In this document: positions 47,481 through 58,690 of the stretch, one piece after another
Position numbering within the stretch: the first letter of the stretch is position 1
Layout: each line of letters begins with the position of its first letter
Assembly: GCA_030867875.1 (NCBI GenBank)
Contig: JAOWCC010000019.1
Span: forward strand, 74,614,861 to 74,678,860
Direction of reading: 5' to 3'
DNA from: Actinernus sp. WN-2022
Lineage: Eukaryota > Cnidaria > Anthozoa > Actiniaria > Actinernidae
Length of the DNA: 64,000 nt
The notes under the pieces: model-generated
Database searches by the model: none
What the model was told of the DNA's origin: nothing
Seen by the model: only the letters and a program-made list of their open reading frames with translations
Made by a program: the position numbers and the translations under genes

Positions 47481-50015
47481 ATTAATGCATCCTAGGCAGA
47501 AAAAACCTTGACATGGGGGAGGGGAGGGAGGTATTGGTATGTACCGCTGGATGGGGTCGGGCTTTTGACCTGTGGTCTAAGATGGATACGTTTTCTGTTC
47601 AACTTTCAAATGCAATGTTTGACGTTTATTCCTTTTTATTTTTACCCAGTAATTTTTAGAAAAATTGAATGTTCCGGTCTGAAAAGGGTACTAAAGTTAA
47701 TCCTTTAGCATAAGATGGGGAATGAAAATGTTTAAGTCTTTGAAGGGGTAGGGTTTCTTAGTTACCAGTGGAGCACCCCACCCAAAAATATTAGAGTAAC
47801 CCCCTCCCCCCGGGGGTACAACTGTCGCGAGCTTGATGTTTGTGTCCAGAAGGAAAGTGGCATTACGGAAACGTGACACAAAATCTCGATGTTCATTTAT
47901 TTCAGTCAAAGTAGACTAGTAATTTATAGTTTGGAGAGAAAAAAGGCCTTTGCAAGTTATAATTATTGTAAAGCCAGTCAAAGGCCTTGATGTTAATGTA
48001 TATTTTATTTATTTATTGGTGTATTTTTTCGAGGTGTTTTGGTTCATAGGTGTTTTCTACAAATTTCACGATTCCTCACTGAAATTTACAGACAACACGT
48101 TCAAAAGCAGCATCTTCCGCACTGTTTTCGAAAGTTAAGTTATGTTTTTCATCTGAGCCCGATTGTTCGAAGCAAGAGTAATTACAGATTTAGCGCTATC
48201 CTGGAGATACAATTTACTCTTGCTCTGAACAACCGTTCCTTGGGAATTTTGACTTCCTTTCTTTTCGAAAGGTTACCGTTGCGAGGACGAAGGCATTTTT
48301 GGTTGTCAAATACTCCATAGCTTTCCTTGCTGTGGCTCTTTATTTTTCTTTTATGGGTTTGTGCCTCTAAATATATTAACCACCTTTTGATAATTCCAGG
48401 TTATGCTTATGTCATTTCATTGGATTTTGCGCAAGCGAGACAATTTGATTTGTGATTTACTAGAGCGCGCGTACGAATTAGTGCTATGTGAATCCTTAAA
48501 TGCAAAACAAAAATAACTTCTCAGATTAGCAGAGAAAATTGTTGACATTGTGATGACATTTAGAAAAACTTCAAATAGTTTCACTGCAACTGAAATCAAG
48601 TTTCTAGAATAAGGTTTTGTAACCAACTTTGATCTTTGCCATCCTCTATCGGGAAAGTTTGAAAAAGCATACCAAGACATGCATATAGTATTTCTCTTCA
48701 ATCTCAGGGTGTTATCTTTGTATCTTTTTAAAGAAACGTGCAGGTTCAATTGGATTGATATATTGCCCTTTAATTTAGCTTTCACGAGAGACAAGAACAA
48801 CACCCCGCAAAGAGCAATTCTAAAGAATTCAGTTTCGTGAAACCATAGTTAATAGAGGAGAATGGATAGGAAACCCGGCAAACTTCAAAGCGGCTAACAG
48901 AAGCGCTGCGATTTAGGTTGGAAGGGAGCAAGACAAAAGATTGTGCACGGTCATAGCTCATAAGCCTCCCCTGAATGACTGAACCCACGCGTTTCTATCG
49001 GCTGATTGATTAACATATACCAATAGCTATTGTGTTTTGTGCACGGTCACGGTTGAAAAAAGCGAACCGGCAAAGAAGGTCGCTGGGTTTCTTAACCATT
49101 CCCCTTTATTAACTGTGGTGAAACCAACGAATGTCTAAACGCGTTTTCTCTTTGTATAAGCTGTTCAGTCGGGTGCAAAAGCAATACTGTAATCATTGTT
49201 TATGGATCTCACACGTTCACCAAAATAGATCATCCGCAAGTTATCCAGTCTGTTCATTTCTAATCCAAGACAACGCGCGCTGAATGATGGGAAATAATTT
49301 TACGGTACGCAAGGAAACATGGAAATGTATTGCCGTTTTTTTGGAAGTAGTAATAGAAATAGACTGGGTACGATTAAGTCTTATTATGACAGCACTACCT
49401 AGAGCTAGCTCTCACCGTGGCAAAATGGTATTCTCCGCTGGCCAAAAGAACAAATTACCGAGGGTTTCAACTTTTTTAGTAAATCATTTTATAACTTAGA
49501 AAACTCACGGTGAATTACAAATTAAGAAAACGTCAACCTGTTAAAGTCTTAGGCTTATCTTTTAAGTAATTTTCTTAATTTTTTTTACAAAACAGTTCGC
49601 AAATATATACTTTGAAGCAGAAATGTTCAAATCACGGGTATGTGCCTGTTGTTTCATTTCAGTTTTCGCGGGAAACTGGGACCGGTCGCGCGCCGACAAG
49701 AAATAGCAAATACGCATGCGCGTAACGTTTTGCCGCGGTGTGGAGTAGGTTGTCTTACATACCGTTGTAGATAATCGTTCAGGGTTACACTCCAATCATG
49801 TAAAAATATAAAGCAATCGGTAGTTAGTGTACCATAGCTTGTGAATGAACGTAGGTGATTTAAATGAATAATTTTCTGAGCGATTTTGTAAAGACTTTGT
49901 AATAGAAACAAATAAAGAGTACTTTTTAGAAAAAAAAACGATTGCATGATGACTTATGCAGTCTGAAAATCGTATATCCTTGACTTCGACCAAATTTCTT
50001 GGTTGAAGTGAAATA
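47481..50015. other. Intergenic sequence downstream of the cadherin
   Basis: No coding exon recognised. 48490-48780 is a diverged copy of the segment in intron 1 (about 4050-4390). The rest is AT-rich unique sequence. Confidence 0.45.
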
Positions 50016-50373
50016 CACTACTTTCATAATGGCACCTCTAATTTGCATAATTTGGAAGATTAATATGTAGATGCAACCAATGCTACTACATGATAGATCA
50101 CATTAAAACTGTTTTGAGTTTTAGAGCAATGTAAAAAATTGCTGTTGAGCTATGAGCATTTCCAATGTAGAGAAAAACATGAAAGCGAAGCTAGAAAGGC
50201 CTGTTTTTCTCATACAAATCTCTCATTTCAAATGGCTGTAACTAATGCTTTTTAAGCTACAGCCGGAACACGGCTTTCACAAGTTCACTAATGTCGACAT
50301 GCTCTTTCACATGGCAATGTTCATAGATGCGGATAAACTACCGAAACGGGAAATCGCAGTTGTAAAAGTCGTG
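50016..50373. mobile_element. MITE family B copy 2, opposite orientation
   Basis: Left end CACTACTTTCATAATGG, right end GTAAAAGTCGTG. The interior matches copy 1 (26607-27006) in reverse: GTCGACATGCTCTTTCACAT and CATGAAAGCGAAGCTAGAAA. Confidence 0.7.
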
Positions 50374-50470
50374 TATAGACTGGTATTTTTCAAGGTAACA
50401 CTCCATTCCCTCGTCCCCACCTCATAAAAGTATAATGGTTCACCGCTACAACGCAATCCGCCGTACAATG

Positions 50471-50632
50471 GTAGGGGGCTGGGGCGAGTTCGATTTCGCA
50501 AAGGCGCTTGGGATCGTTACTGGGGACAGTTAATTGCAGAATACAAAGTGACCTGAAAAATATTGCAATTAACTCTCCCCAGTAACGATCCCAAGCACCT
50601 TTGCGAAACCGAACTCGCCCCAGCCCCCTACT
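50471..50632. mobile_element. Palindromic MITE (162 bp)
   Basis: GTAGGGGGCTGGGGCGAGTT at the left and AACTCGCCCCAGCCCCCTAC at the right, pairing through GGATCGTTACTGGGGA and TCCCCAGTAACGATCC to a loop of about 40 bp. Confidence 0.8.
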
Positions 50633-50984
50633 CGTTTCTAAAGTGAGAAATTCACTGTGCGCGAAGATCTTTAAATCCGTTATAAAATCGCGGTAGAGTT
50701 TTTAAATCTCCGGCAATCGGTACAAGAGTGTCACTACAAGTGCATGCTGTTGCCAATATACTGTCATTGAAGAGAATCGGAGGATTTCTACGTGTGTTTT
50801 ACTGTGTTAGGTTCGCAAGGGATTGTGGTCCAGCCGCCATCTTTTTCTGTATCATGGATTGTGGTCCGAGTTTGTAAAATCGGGTCGACTAAAACAATAT
50901 TGGACGGCTAGCGTCTCGTGAAATCCACAACAAGTTTGACGATGCGACGACGCAAAACGAGGTAAATAAGAGGATATATCAAGG

Positions 50985-51205
50985 TAAATTTGTTTAGTGA
51001 ACAGCCTAGCGCTTTTGCTTCCCATACCCTGAATGATGCTGAAAAAAACTATTCTCAATTTGAGAAGAAGGCTATTGCATGGAGGGTCAAGAAGTTCAGG
51101 TATTATCTTGCAGGGCGTAACGTTACCCTCATAACTGACCACAAGCCGCTGACTACTATCTTCCACCCTCGCAAAGGTGTCTGCCACTGAAGCCGCACGT
51201 ATTTA
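50985..51205 (+). pseudogene. Gypsy-type LTR retrotransposon, RNase H fragment
   Basis: Translation ...FASHTLNDAEKNYSQFEKKA, FRYYLAGRNVTLITDHKPLT and IFHPRKG is the RNase H region of a Ty3/Gypsy-type polyprotein. It stops at an inverted-repeat element at about 51210. The integrase part resumes at about 52880. Confidence 0.8.
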
Positions 51206-51210
51206 GCTGC

Positions 51211-51366
51211 GGGCAATCCCTTTATGTAGGACGACACGAATTTTTACCAAAAATACAATAGAATACAACACAATACAATTCATTACAACAATAGAACGCA
51301 ACACAATACAATACAATAGAATACAATTTGGTAGCAATTCGTGTCGTCCTACATGAAGGGATGGCC
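51211..51366. mobile_element. Small MITE with AATAC microsatellite core
   Basis: Ends TTTATGTAGGACGACACGAA and TTCGTGTCGTCCTACATGAA form inverted repeats. The loop is an AATAC/ACACA-rich microsatellite. It lies inside the Gypsy remnant. Confidence 0.75.
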
Positions 51367-51474
51367 CAGCGGGGGGCACTATTCCTTAGTGGTTTCACAT
51401 ACCAGATACAAGAACACTAAGGACCATGCAAATACAGATGGTCGCTCTAGACTGGCATTACTCCCCACGACTGC

Positions 51475-51735
51475 TATTGTGGCGCAGTGTGTGCCGCCGT
51501 GCAGTTTATAATCATGAGTGATTGTTTGTACCTCGGAATACCTGGCTGTTGTATCGGGATACAATCCCCTACTCTTTCTCGAAATAACACAACAGGTTCT
51601 TTTACGTCTCCCTCGTATAGGAAGGAGACAAGGCCAACGACTTTTACGCCCCTGCCCAAGGACGCGGCCGGGATTCGAACCCCTGACGTCCCGTACTCTA
51701 GACCATGTTCTACCAACTGAGCTAACCAGTCAGTA
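51475..51735 (-). mobile_element. tRNA-derived SINE, minus strand (same family as 16262)
   Basis: Minus strand reads TGGTTAGCTCAGTTGGTAGA, then GGGGTTCGAATCCCGGCC and GCGTCCTTGGGCAGGGGCG, matching the intron 7 copy including its body. It lies within the disrupted Gypsy region. Confidence 0.75.
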
Positions 51736-51809
51736 CTAGAGAGGACGTGCGGCACAAAGATCCAGCGGATGTTTTTGACCTCTATCATATCAGTTGAGAC
51801 ACCATCAAA

Positions 51810-52872
51810 CACGTAATTTTCTAAAGTCAGGTATTCTGAAGTAGGCGAAATTTGGTAAAAATTTGGGTGGTCATTTATCAATATTGCCATTTTATTCAAA
51901 CACGGTGCGCTGAGAACCTAGCATACATGATTATTACCAAAACGTTTTTTTTTTAATAATTATGATATTTTATTCTAACTGGCATACTTTGTATAATACA
52001 GTACCTGTTTTTGACACTCTATACACACTGGCACAAACCTTTGCATATTCAGTCACATTTTACACTGATCTGGTTAAAAACTCAGCGCTACGTTCAACTC
52101 TGAACTGAACAAGGCTCAAAATGCATTGGAAATTTCCAAAGACTTTTTACACTGATCTGGTTGAAAACTGAGCGTTACGTTCAACTCTGAACTGAACAAG
52201 GCTCAAAATGCATTGGAAATTTCCAAAGACTTTTTACACTGATCTGGTTGAAAACTGAGCGTTACGTTCAACTCTGAACTGAACAAGGCTCAAAATGCAT
52301 TGGAAATTTCCAAAGACTTTATATACTGAACTGGTTGAAAACTGAGCGTTATACGTTCAACTCTGAACTGAACAAGGCTCAAAATGCATTGGAAATTTCC
52401 AAAGACTTTTTACACTGATCTGGTTAAAAACTGAGCGCTACGTTAAACTCTGAACTGAACAAGGCTCAAAATGCATTGGAAATTTCCAAAGACTTTTTAC
52501 ACTGAACTAGTTGAAAACTGAGCGCTACGTTAAGATCTTAACTAAACAAGGCTCAAAATGCAAAAAATATAAGTGACTGCGTTTGGAACCATATACCACA
52601 GATGGATTATCGTACGTAGAACTATTTGTTTTACCATTTTTGAAATATGGTGAGATGAATGACACTTGAATGAAATTAAACTTTGTTATTTTAAATGGTG
52701 TTTGGTTGGATTCGATACAGAACGTTATTGAGCTGACCAGCTCTTTAAATATTGTGTAAAATGTTGATAACCATGTTGAATTCTTACCATTAACTTGGTA
52801 AAAATCAATTCAGTGAAGACGAATTTTACCGAAAAACCTACTTCAGAATATCTGACTTTAAAAAATTACGTG
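51810..52872. mobile_element. Inverted-repeat element containing an 87-bp satellite
   Basis: CACGTAATTTTCTAAAGTCA and GTATTCTGAAGTAGG at the left are inverted at the right (CCTACTTCAGAATATCTGAC and AAAAATTACGTG). About six copies of an about 87-bp unit run from 52069 to 52562 (CTGAACTGAACAAGGCTCAA, AATGCATTGGAAATTTCC). Confidence 0.8.
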
Positions 52873-52879
52873 TTATCAG

Positions 52880-53930
52880 TAATTGTACCGGAATTGAGGA
52901 GAAAAACGCAGAAAGATCCAGTACTCGCCCAGTTTTTCCAAGCCACCATGATCGAACCATGACAGATTGGCCTGCAAAATCAGAAAATCCCTGGAATCGG
53001 ATTCATATTGACTTTGCCGGTCTATTTATGAATCACATGTATTTAGTTGTTGTGGACGCCTACTCTAAATGGGTAGAAATCAAGATCATATCATCAACTA
53101 CTGCTTCCAAGACCATTTAAGTACTTCGAGGCATATTTTCAATACATGGAAAACCTACACAAGTTGTGTCGGACGATGGCCCACAATTTCCCTCAGATGA
53201 GTTTACCACCTTCCTCAAAGCCAATGGTATTCAGCCAATGAAATCGGCTCCTTACCACCCACAGACCAATGGGCTCAAAGACGACAGCACTGAAGAACAA
53301 CAAGTGACATGATTATCCAGCACAATCTACATAACATTTTGCTGAAGTGCCGAATTAGTCCACATGCTACATCCGGCAATTGCCCAGCAGTCATGCTGAT
53401 GGGACGCGCACTGCGTGCCGTCTAGATCTACTAAAGCCTGATATTGGAAGGAGAGTATACAGAATGTGCAGAATGCCCAGGTAACCCAGCAAGGAAATAG
53501 TATAACCGGATGCGGCACTTTGAAGTAGAAAAGACAGTGCTTGCTTTCGGAATTACGGTAGAGGAAATCCTTGGGTTATTGCAGTCATACACAAACAGAC
53601 TGGCCCATATCATACACAGTGAAAGTTTGAACTACAACTGGAACCGATCTCTCGACTAGTTAATCGCTTTGAGGCCCACAGAGCTAATCATGCAGGAGCC
53701 ATCTGACAATCGACACAAGCGGACAGGACCAGGACCACAGTTGGAAGCAGCAAATTCTGCTGAGATCCACACCCCACGGGAAGACTGCTTGCCACACCAA
53801 TCGGGTCCAGAGGAGTGTTCTCGGTCATCCTTAGTAGATGAACCAGAGACTTTGTCATGTGACAATGAGTCTGGTTCGGAGATGTCAGGCCCTATACCAG
53901 CGCCTGTTGACCTGAAAAACTAGACACCAG
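52880..53930 (+). pseudogene. Gypsy-type LTR retrotransposon, integrase and C-terminal remnant
   Basis: Reads PWNRIHIDFAGLFMNHMYLV, VVDAYSKWVEIKII, VVSDDGPQFPSDEFTTFLKA and YHPQTNGLK, an integrase core with two catalytic Asp. The position expected to hold the catalytic Glu is changed, and stops interrupt the frame (first at about 53118). The remainder matches the GKP/NYGRGNPWVIAVI-type tail of Gypsy polyproteins and ends near 53923. No LTR was found. Confidence 0.75.
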
Positions 53931-54108
53931 TTTGGATGAAAGACTGTGTAACAGTTTAGGACATTTTCAGAGGCTGACATGTTATTTACTAATCATGCAC
54001 GTTTATATAGTTAAGAAAGTTAATAGTACTGATACCAGAGTACTTAGCTTGTTTCTATATCAGTGTGGAGTATAGACATACATTTTATTGAAGCTCCCAA
54101 AAATGGGC

Positions 54109-54695
54109 TATTCTGACTACACTGACAAGAGACTTCGTAAGTATAGTTTATTGTGGGATAGTCGCCAGACAACTCCGTACTACATACAACTCCTACCCTA
54201 CGCGACAACTCCGTACTACATAATACAATTAACTAATATTGTATTGTATCCTAACTAATGGGAAAACTGCCAGATACGAAAAACCGCTTAAACCACGAAA
54301 AAACCACCCTGGGGTTGTGGCCAAAAAACGTGGGGAAATGCGGAAACGTACTCCTCGACCTAATGCAGCAACCCGGATTCTCCGAGGATTAGAGAACTGG
54401 CTATTCACTATTAACTCAAGCTAAATAATTAATCAAAAATTATTTGAACCAACGTGGAGCTGACTGGCCTAGAATGACTACTTTTCCCGCTCGAAGCATT
54501 ATATATGCTAGAAGCATTACCCATAATGCTGTAGACTGGTATCCATACCTCTCTACCGTGCCGGCAGAATATCAATTTCTGACTATATCGCTCCTGCGTC
54601 GCTCAACCGTCAGAAATTACATATTCTGACTACACTGACAAGAGACTTCGTAAGTATAGTTTATTGTGGGATAGTCGCCAGACAACTCCGTACTA
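54109..54695 (-). repeat. Split direct repeats at the 3' end of the DIRS/PAT-like element
   Basis: A 74-bp sequence (TATTCTGACTACACTGACAA through CAACTCCGTACT) occurs at 54109-54182 and 54622-54695 in the same orientation, with 439 bp between. It lies just past the stop of the minus-strand tyrosine recombinase. This is the B1-A2-B2 layout of PAT/Ngaro-type elements. A partial third copy is at 54203-54222. Confidence 0.6.
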
Positions 54696-54732
54696 GAAAG
54701 ACAAAGAAAGGGAAAGCTAACAAATAGACCAC

Positions 54733-55600
54733 TCAAAGACCGAGATTCTTGGAGACATCTAAGCGCACGTTTAGCTCATCCTTAACATAACCGTCTTTAG
54801 CAGACACAGACTTCCACCTGCCGTGTCTCTGAAACACCCGATCCGCTATACCCGCACTAGCGGCTGCTGTGGCTCCACCCGCTCTCAGGGAGTGAGTACT
54901 ATACAAGTTAATGTCTGTAACAATATCCTTAAAGGATGATTTAAATGCCTCTCTGATAGTAGAATAACTTATTAACTTTAACCAATTTATGGCCAGCCCT
55001 GATTTTGGAAACAGGCCTGAAAATAAACTCGGAAGATAAAGGATTGCTAATACCATGCAGCTAGAGCTAAATAAGCTTCTAAGATGGAAACAGGGCATGC
55101 TGTGGTACCTATAATTCTAGAAATAACCACTTCGTTACCCTTACGATTCTGATCTGTTTTGCTGCGCTCTAGTTTGATGCTTACATACTCTTCATTGACA
55201 AGTATATTATTTCTCTTGATATTTATAGTCTCATCTATTCTAAGAAAACCAGCAAACGAAAGAACAATAATAAATACATTCCGTAATTCTAAAAGATTAC
55301 CTAAATTAGCTGTAGCTACTACAGATTTGATCATAGTCGGTGAAACGGGTTCTTTTTTGTGACTTCCTACTTTTCCACAGATCCGTTTGGCTGCATCTTT
55401 GACTGCTATAACAGTGGCATGAGCTGTGGGGGAGGGAAATCCAGCTAGGTTGTGTGCCCATTGGATGGCATAGAAGGCTGCTTCTACGGAAGCTGAGGAG
55501 TTTGAACTTTCCATAAGTGTCTGTAAATACAGAGCGACATGTAGTGGCTTGGCTGGAAAACATTCTATTTCATCTGTATTATTCGCGAACGCTTCCACCT
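54733..55600 (-). pseudogene. Tyrosine recombinase of a DIRS/PAT-like retrotransposon
   Basis: The N-terminal core-binding part (55047-55598) has AKPLHVALYLQTLMESSNS and continues to FAGFLRIDETINIKRNNI, where an R in FLRIDE fits the first catalytic Arg. The C-terminal part (54733-55098) has the HSLRAGGATAAASAG box, RHGRW and a terminal Y (KDGYVKDE). The halves overlap in different frames near 55050-55100, so a frameshift or a small intron separates them. It would integrate the circular cDNA of the element. Confidence 0.8.
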
Positions 55601-55885
55601 CTGAAAGGCCCTTCGGTAGCCATCAGTTGTTCCCTCCGCTTTAGCTGCGATAACCGTGGTTTGAAGTTTGGCCATCGTAGCCCTCAGATGTACATTAGTT
55701 ATGGAATCCCCTTCTGACCAAATCCCGCTCTTAAAGACATCTGAAAAGATAAATTAAATACGGATTAGAAGAATACATGGTATCTGGCCCACCTCTGTGG
55801 AACGGCCGACGGGGCCTAACACGCCGACATGTGTAGCACACGGGGGCCTTTAGTACACATTCGACAACAGGGCCTTTTGTCTGAC

Positions 55886-56262
55886 TCGTGGCGGCCGACA
55901 GGGCCCCACTACTGAGTCTTCGCACTGACTCGTGGCGGCCGACAGGGCCCCACTGCTGAGTCTTCACACTGACTCGTGGCGGCCGACAGGGCCCCACTGC
56001 TGAGTCTTCACACTGACTCGTGGCGGCCGACAGGGCCCCACTGGCTGAGTCTTCACGCTGGCTCGTGGCGGCCGACAGGGCTCCATTACATGTATACTTC
56101 ACACCGAGTCTACACACTGACTAGCGGTGGCCGATGGGGCCTCATTACTGCATCTTCATTCTGAGTCTAAACGCTGACTCGTGGCGGGCGGCCGATGGGG
56201 CTTCATTGTTGAATCCTCATGGCGAGTCTGCACGCTGACTCGTGGCAGCCGACGTAGCCTCG
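55886..56262. repeat. GC-rich minisatellite, about 46-bp unit
   Basis: About eight copies of TGACTCGTGGCGGCCGACAG with GGCCCCACTGCTGAGTCTTC. Lies between the recombinase and RNase H parts of the DIRS-like element and is much more GC-rich than its surroundings. Confidence 0.8.
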
Positions 56263-56812
56263 AACTTAGTTAGAGCTGGTGCACATGACTTTTATAAGTA
56301 CTTCTGCGGAAATACTCAAGATGTCTCCAGTCTACTCACTGATTCTTGACTGCACACCTACGTATAGGATACAAGATGGCATATGGTTTACATACCGCCT
56401 GCAATGATAATGCACCGAGTCTGCTTACTGACTCATATCAGCCAACGTGGCTTATCTAAGACGTCGCGACAGTTCGCAACCCAAATGCTTATTCAAAACT
56501 ACACGCATGGCCTACGTACTATACATGATGACTCCCTGGGTCTACCTAGATAAACATGACAGTTCACGGGGACTGGTAACATACCAATGCATATAGGTTA
56601 CTTTTGAGTAATGACTATACTCAGGTCCTATACCAAAACAGGTAATCAAAGCTCGTAGTAGTGCCAAGAAAGCACCCATAATTTGATCAACTACTAACAA
56701 TTAAGCACAGGACCTATAGTATATATAATGAGTTTTGGACCTTAGCAAACGTCTATATAAATACAGTATACAAAAACAAATAATCAAACATACGAGTTGT
56801 AGAACGATGTGT
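56263..56812. other. DIRS-like element interior without recognisable coding sequence
   Basis: Further diverged fragments of GACTC..GGC repeats (near 56420-56460) and unique sequence. No domain seen in any frame. Confidence 0.4.
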
Positions 56813-57005
56813 GCGTGAATGTATGCGTGTACGTGAATGTATGCGTGTTCGTGAATGTATGCGTGTTCGTGTATGGGTGCGTGTTCGTGTATGGGTGCGT
56901 GTTCGTGTATGGGTGCGTGTTCGTGTATGGGTGCGTGTTCGTGTATGGGTGCGTGTTCGTGTATGGGTGCGTGTTCGTGTATGGGTGCGTGTTCGTGTAT
57001 GGGTG
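56813..57005. repeat. 18-bp minisatellite
   Basis: Unit GTGCGTGTTCGTGTATGG in about eight copies, preceded by three diverged ones. All six frames are open because the unit is a multiple of three and has no stop word, so the predicted peptides are not evidence for a gene. Confidence 0.85.
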
Positions 57006-57030
57006 AATATATATACATATATCACCTGCT

Positions 57031-58690
57031 CTATGAAGACAAACATAAGTGACAATAAGTAGAGAGGTCAGTGCAAAAACCCCTACTATCAGCTCTGGGT
57101 TGCCGGGCGAAATCCATGTAGAGTGCGACGATAGGAGAATGAATGGGTTCGTAGCCAAACAACTTGTTTTTTGCTTTGCCTCGATTGAAGATGTCAGAAA
57201 ACTTAGGCAAGGTTATCCAATCGTGAATAAACCCATTCCAGTGCACGCCATCATTACATAATAGTGTCCAGAAATATGAGGACCTCCAAAGAGGGACGAG
57301 CAGGGTACCTTGGGCTCTACATACTCTCATATGGTTACTCTACCCATGCACTACGCTGATTGGAGGTACTAGCCAATTCATTTCGTGATGCCAGTTCTGA
57401 GAAAAAGCGTCTACTGCCTCAGTACCTGGCTGAAAATATCTAGAATTAAATCTGGGGGTTTTAGTGTCGTAGTAACATGCAAATCGATCTAAAGAATGAG
57501 GACCCCACAATCTATTCAAATAGAGAAAAACCTCATCCGTGACTGAGTAATCATCATAATCAACAACCCTGCTAATGGCATCCGCTACACTGTTAGCGTC
57601 TCTGGGGATCCAATGAGGAGATTTAATAACATTGTGCTTGGAAGAAAGGAGAAAGATATCCCGAGCAATATCTTGTAATTCTCTGTTCTTACTACCGCAC
57701 TGAATGATACTGACGACATTCTGATTATCCGAATACCAGGCGATGTTCGATTCCTTGAGATCTTGTATGAAGGCCCCCAATGCTAATTTTACTGTAAAGA
57801 GTTTCCTCCATGTAGATGATTTGCTGGTTTCCACCTCGGACCAGTTTGCCTGAAAAATACTGTTGTCAAATTCAACGTAAGCACCACATCCAGAATCAGA
57901 AGCATCTGAATAAACAACTTTGACGGGAATACAAACCAACCCCCAAAACGTTGTGCCATTAATAGATTTCAAGTTTCTTTCCCAGAACTTGAGCTCGTAT
58001 TGAGCTGTATAATCAACTATAATCATGGATTCCCAATTACTTCTATCATTAATAACAAAATGTAATTATCTGGACATAATTCTAGTCACGTTTACACAGC
58101 AAACAGTAAGAGAAATAATTTGGCACACTATTGAAGCGAGGAACTTAACCTCCACCGCGAGATTAACCTCGTGATTACCAAATTGTTTCTGATGTTTGAA
58201 CTGAAACTGACAACGGATTGATAATAGACGGCTTAAAGAAAACTTCTTCTACACGATTGTCCAACAACAGTTCAGTAAGCGCTTCATCTACAAACTCGGT
58301 ATGTAGTAACGCTGATCTGTCGTTTTTACGCTCAAAAGGCGGTGGAGCATGAATGAACGGAATCCTGTAACCGTCCTTTATTGTATTAACAATAAAGTCA
58401 TTAGCTTGAATAGAAACCCACTCACTTGCGGCACTCCTTAAGTTTCCTTTAACTGATTTACAATGTAAATTGGCTTCATACTCAAAATTTTGTTTCAAAT
58501 CTTGAGAAAGAGATTCCAGATTCTGTGAATTAAAGTCAAAATACAGATCACTGTCGTGAGAACTATACTGGTTTGTCTTACCTCTATTTTCCTCCAGTCA
58601 TTTCTTACCAGTCTGATAACCGAATCTCGTAAAGGGGCAATTCACTCTCCAATGACCAAACCTGCCGCAGGCAATGGAGTGAGGCGCGAT
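57031..58690 (-). pseudogene. DIRS/PAT-like retrotransposon: zinc knuckle, RT start, RNase H
   Basis: In minus-strand order: a CCHC-like knuckle CGRFGHWRVNCP (about 58630-58670); RT N-terminus with GYRIPFIHAPPPFERKNDRS and INPLSV (58175-58498); a jump near 58140-58175 that removes the RT palm with its catalytic YxDD; then SNWES..ELKFWERNL and the RNase H domain with YSDASDSGCGAYVE, WRKLFTVKLAL, YSDNQNVVSII and WIPRDANSVADAIS (57340-58026); then GTLLVPLWRSSYFWTLL (57031-57330). The RT deletion makes it inactive. Confidence 0.8.

Noticed and set aside
56701..57158. Open frames in all directions over the 18-bp minisatellite
   Set aside because: Same artefact: unit divisible by three and free of stops.
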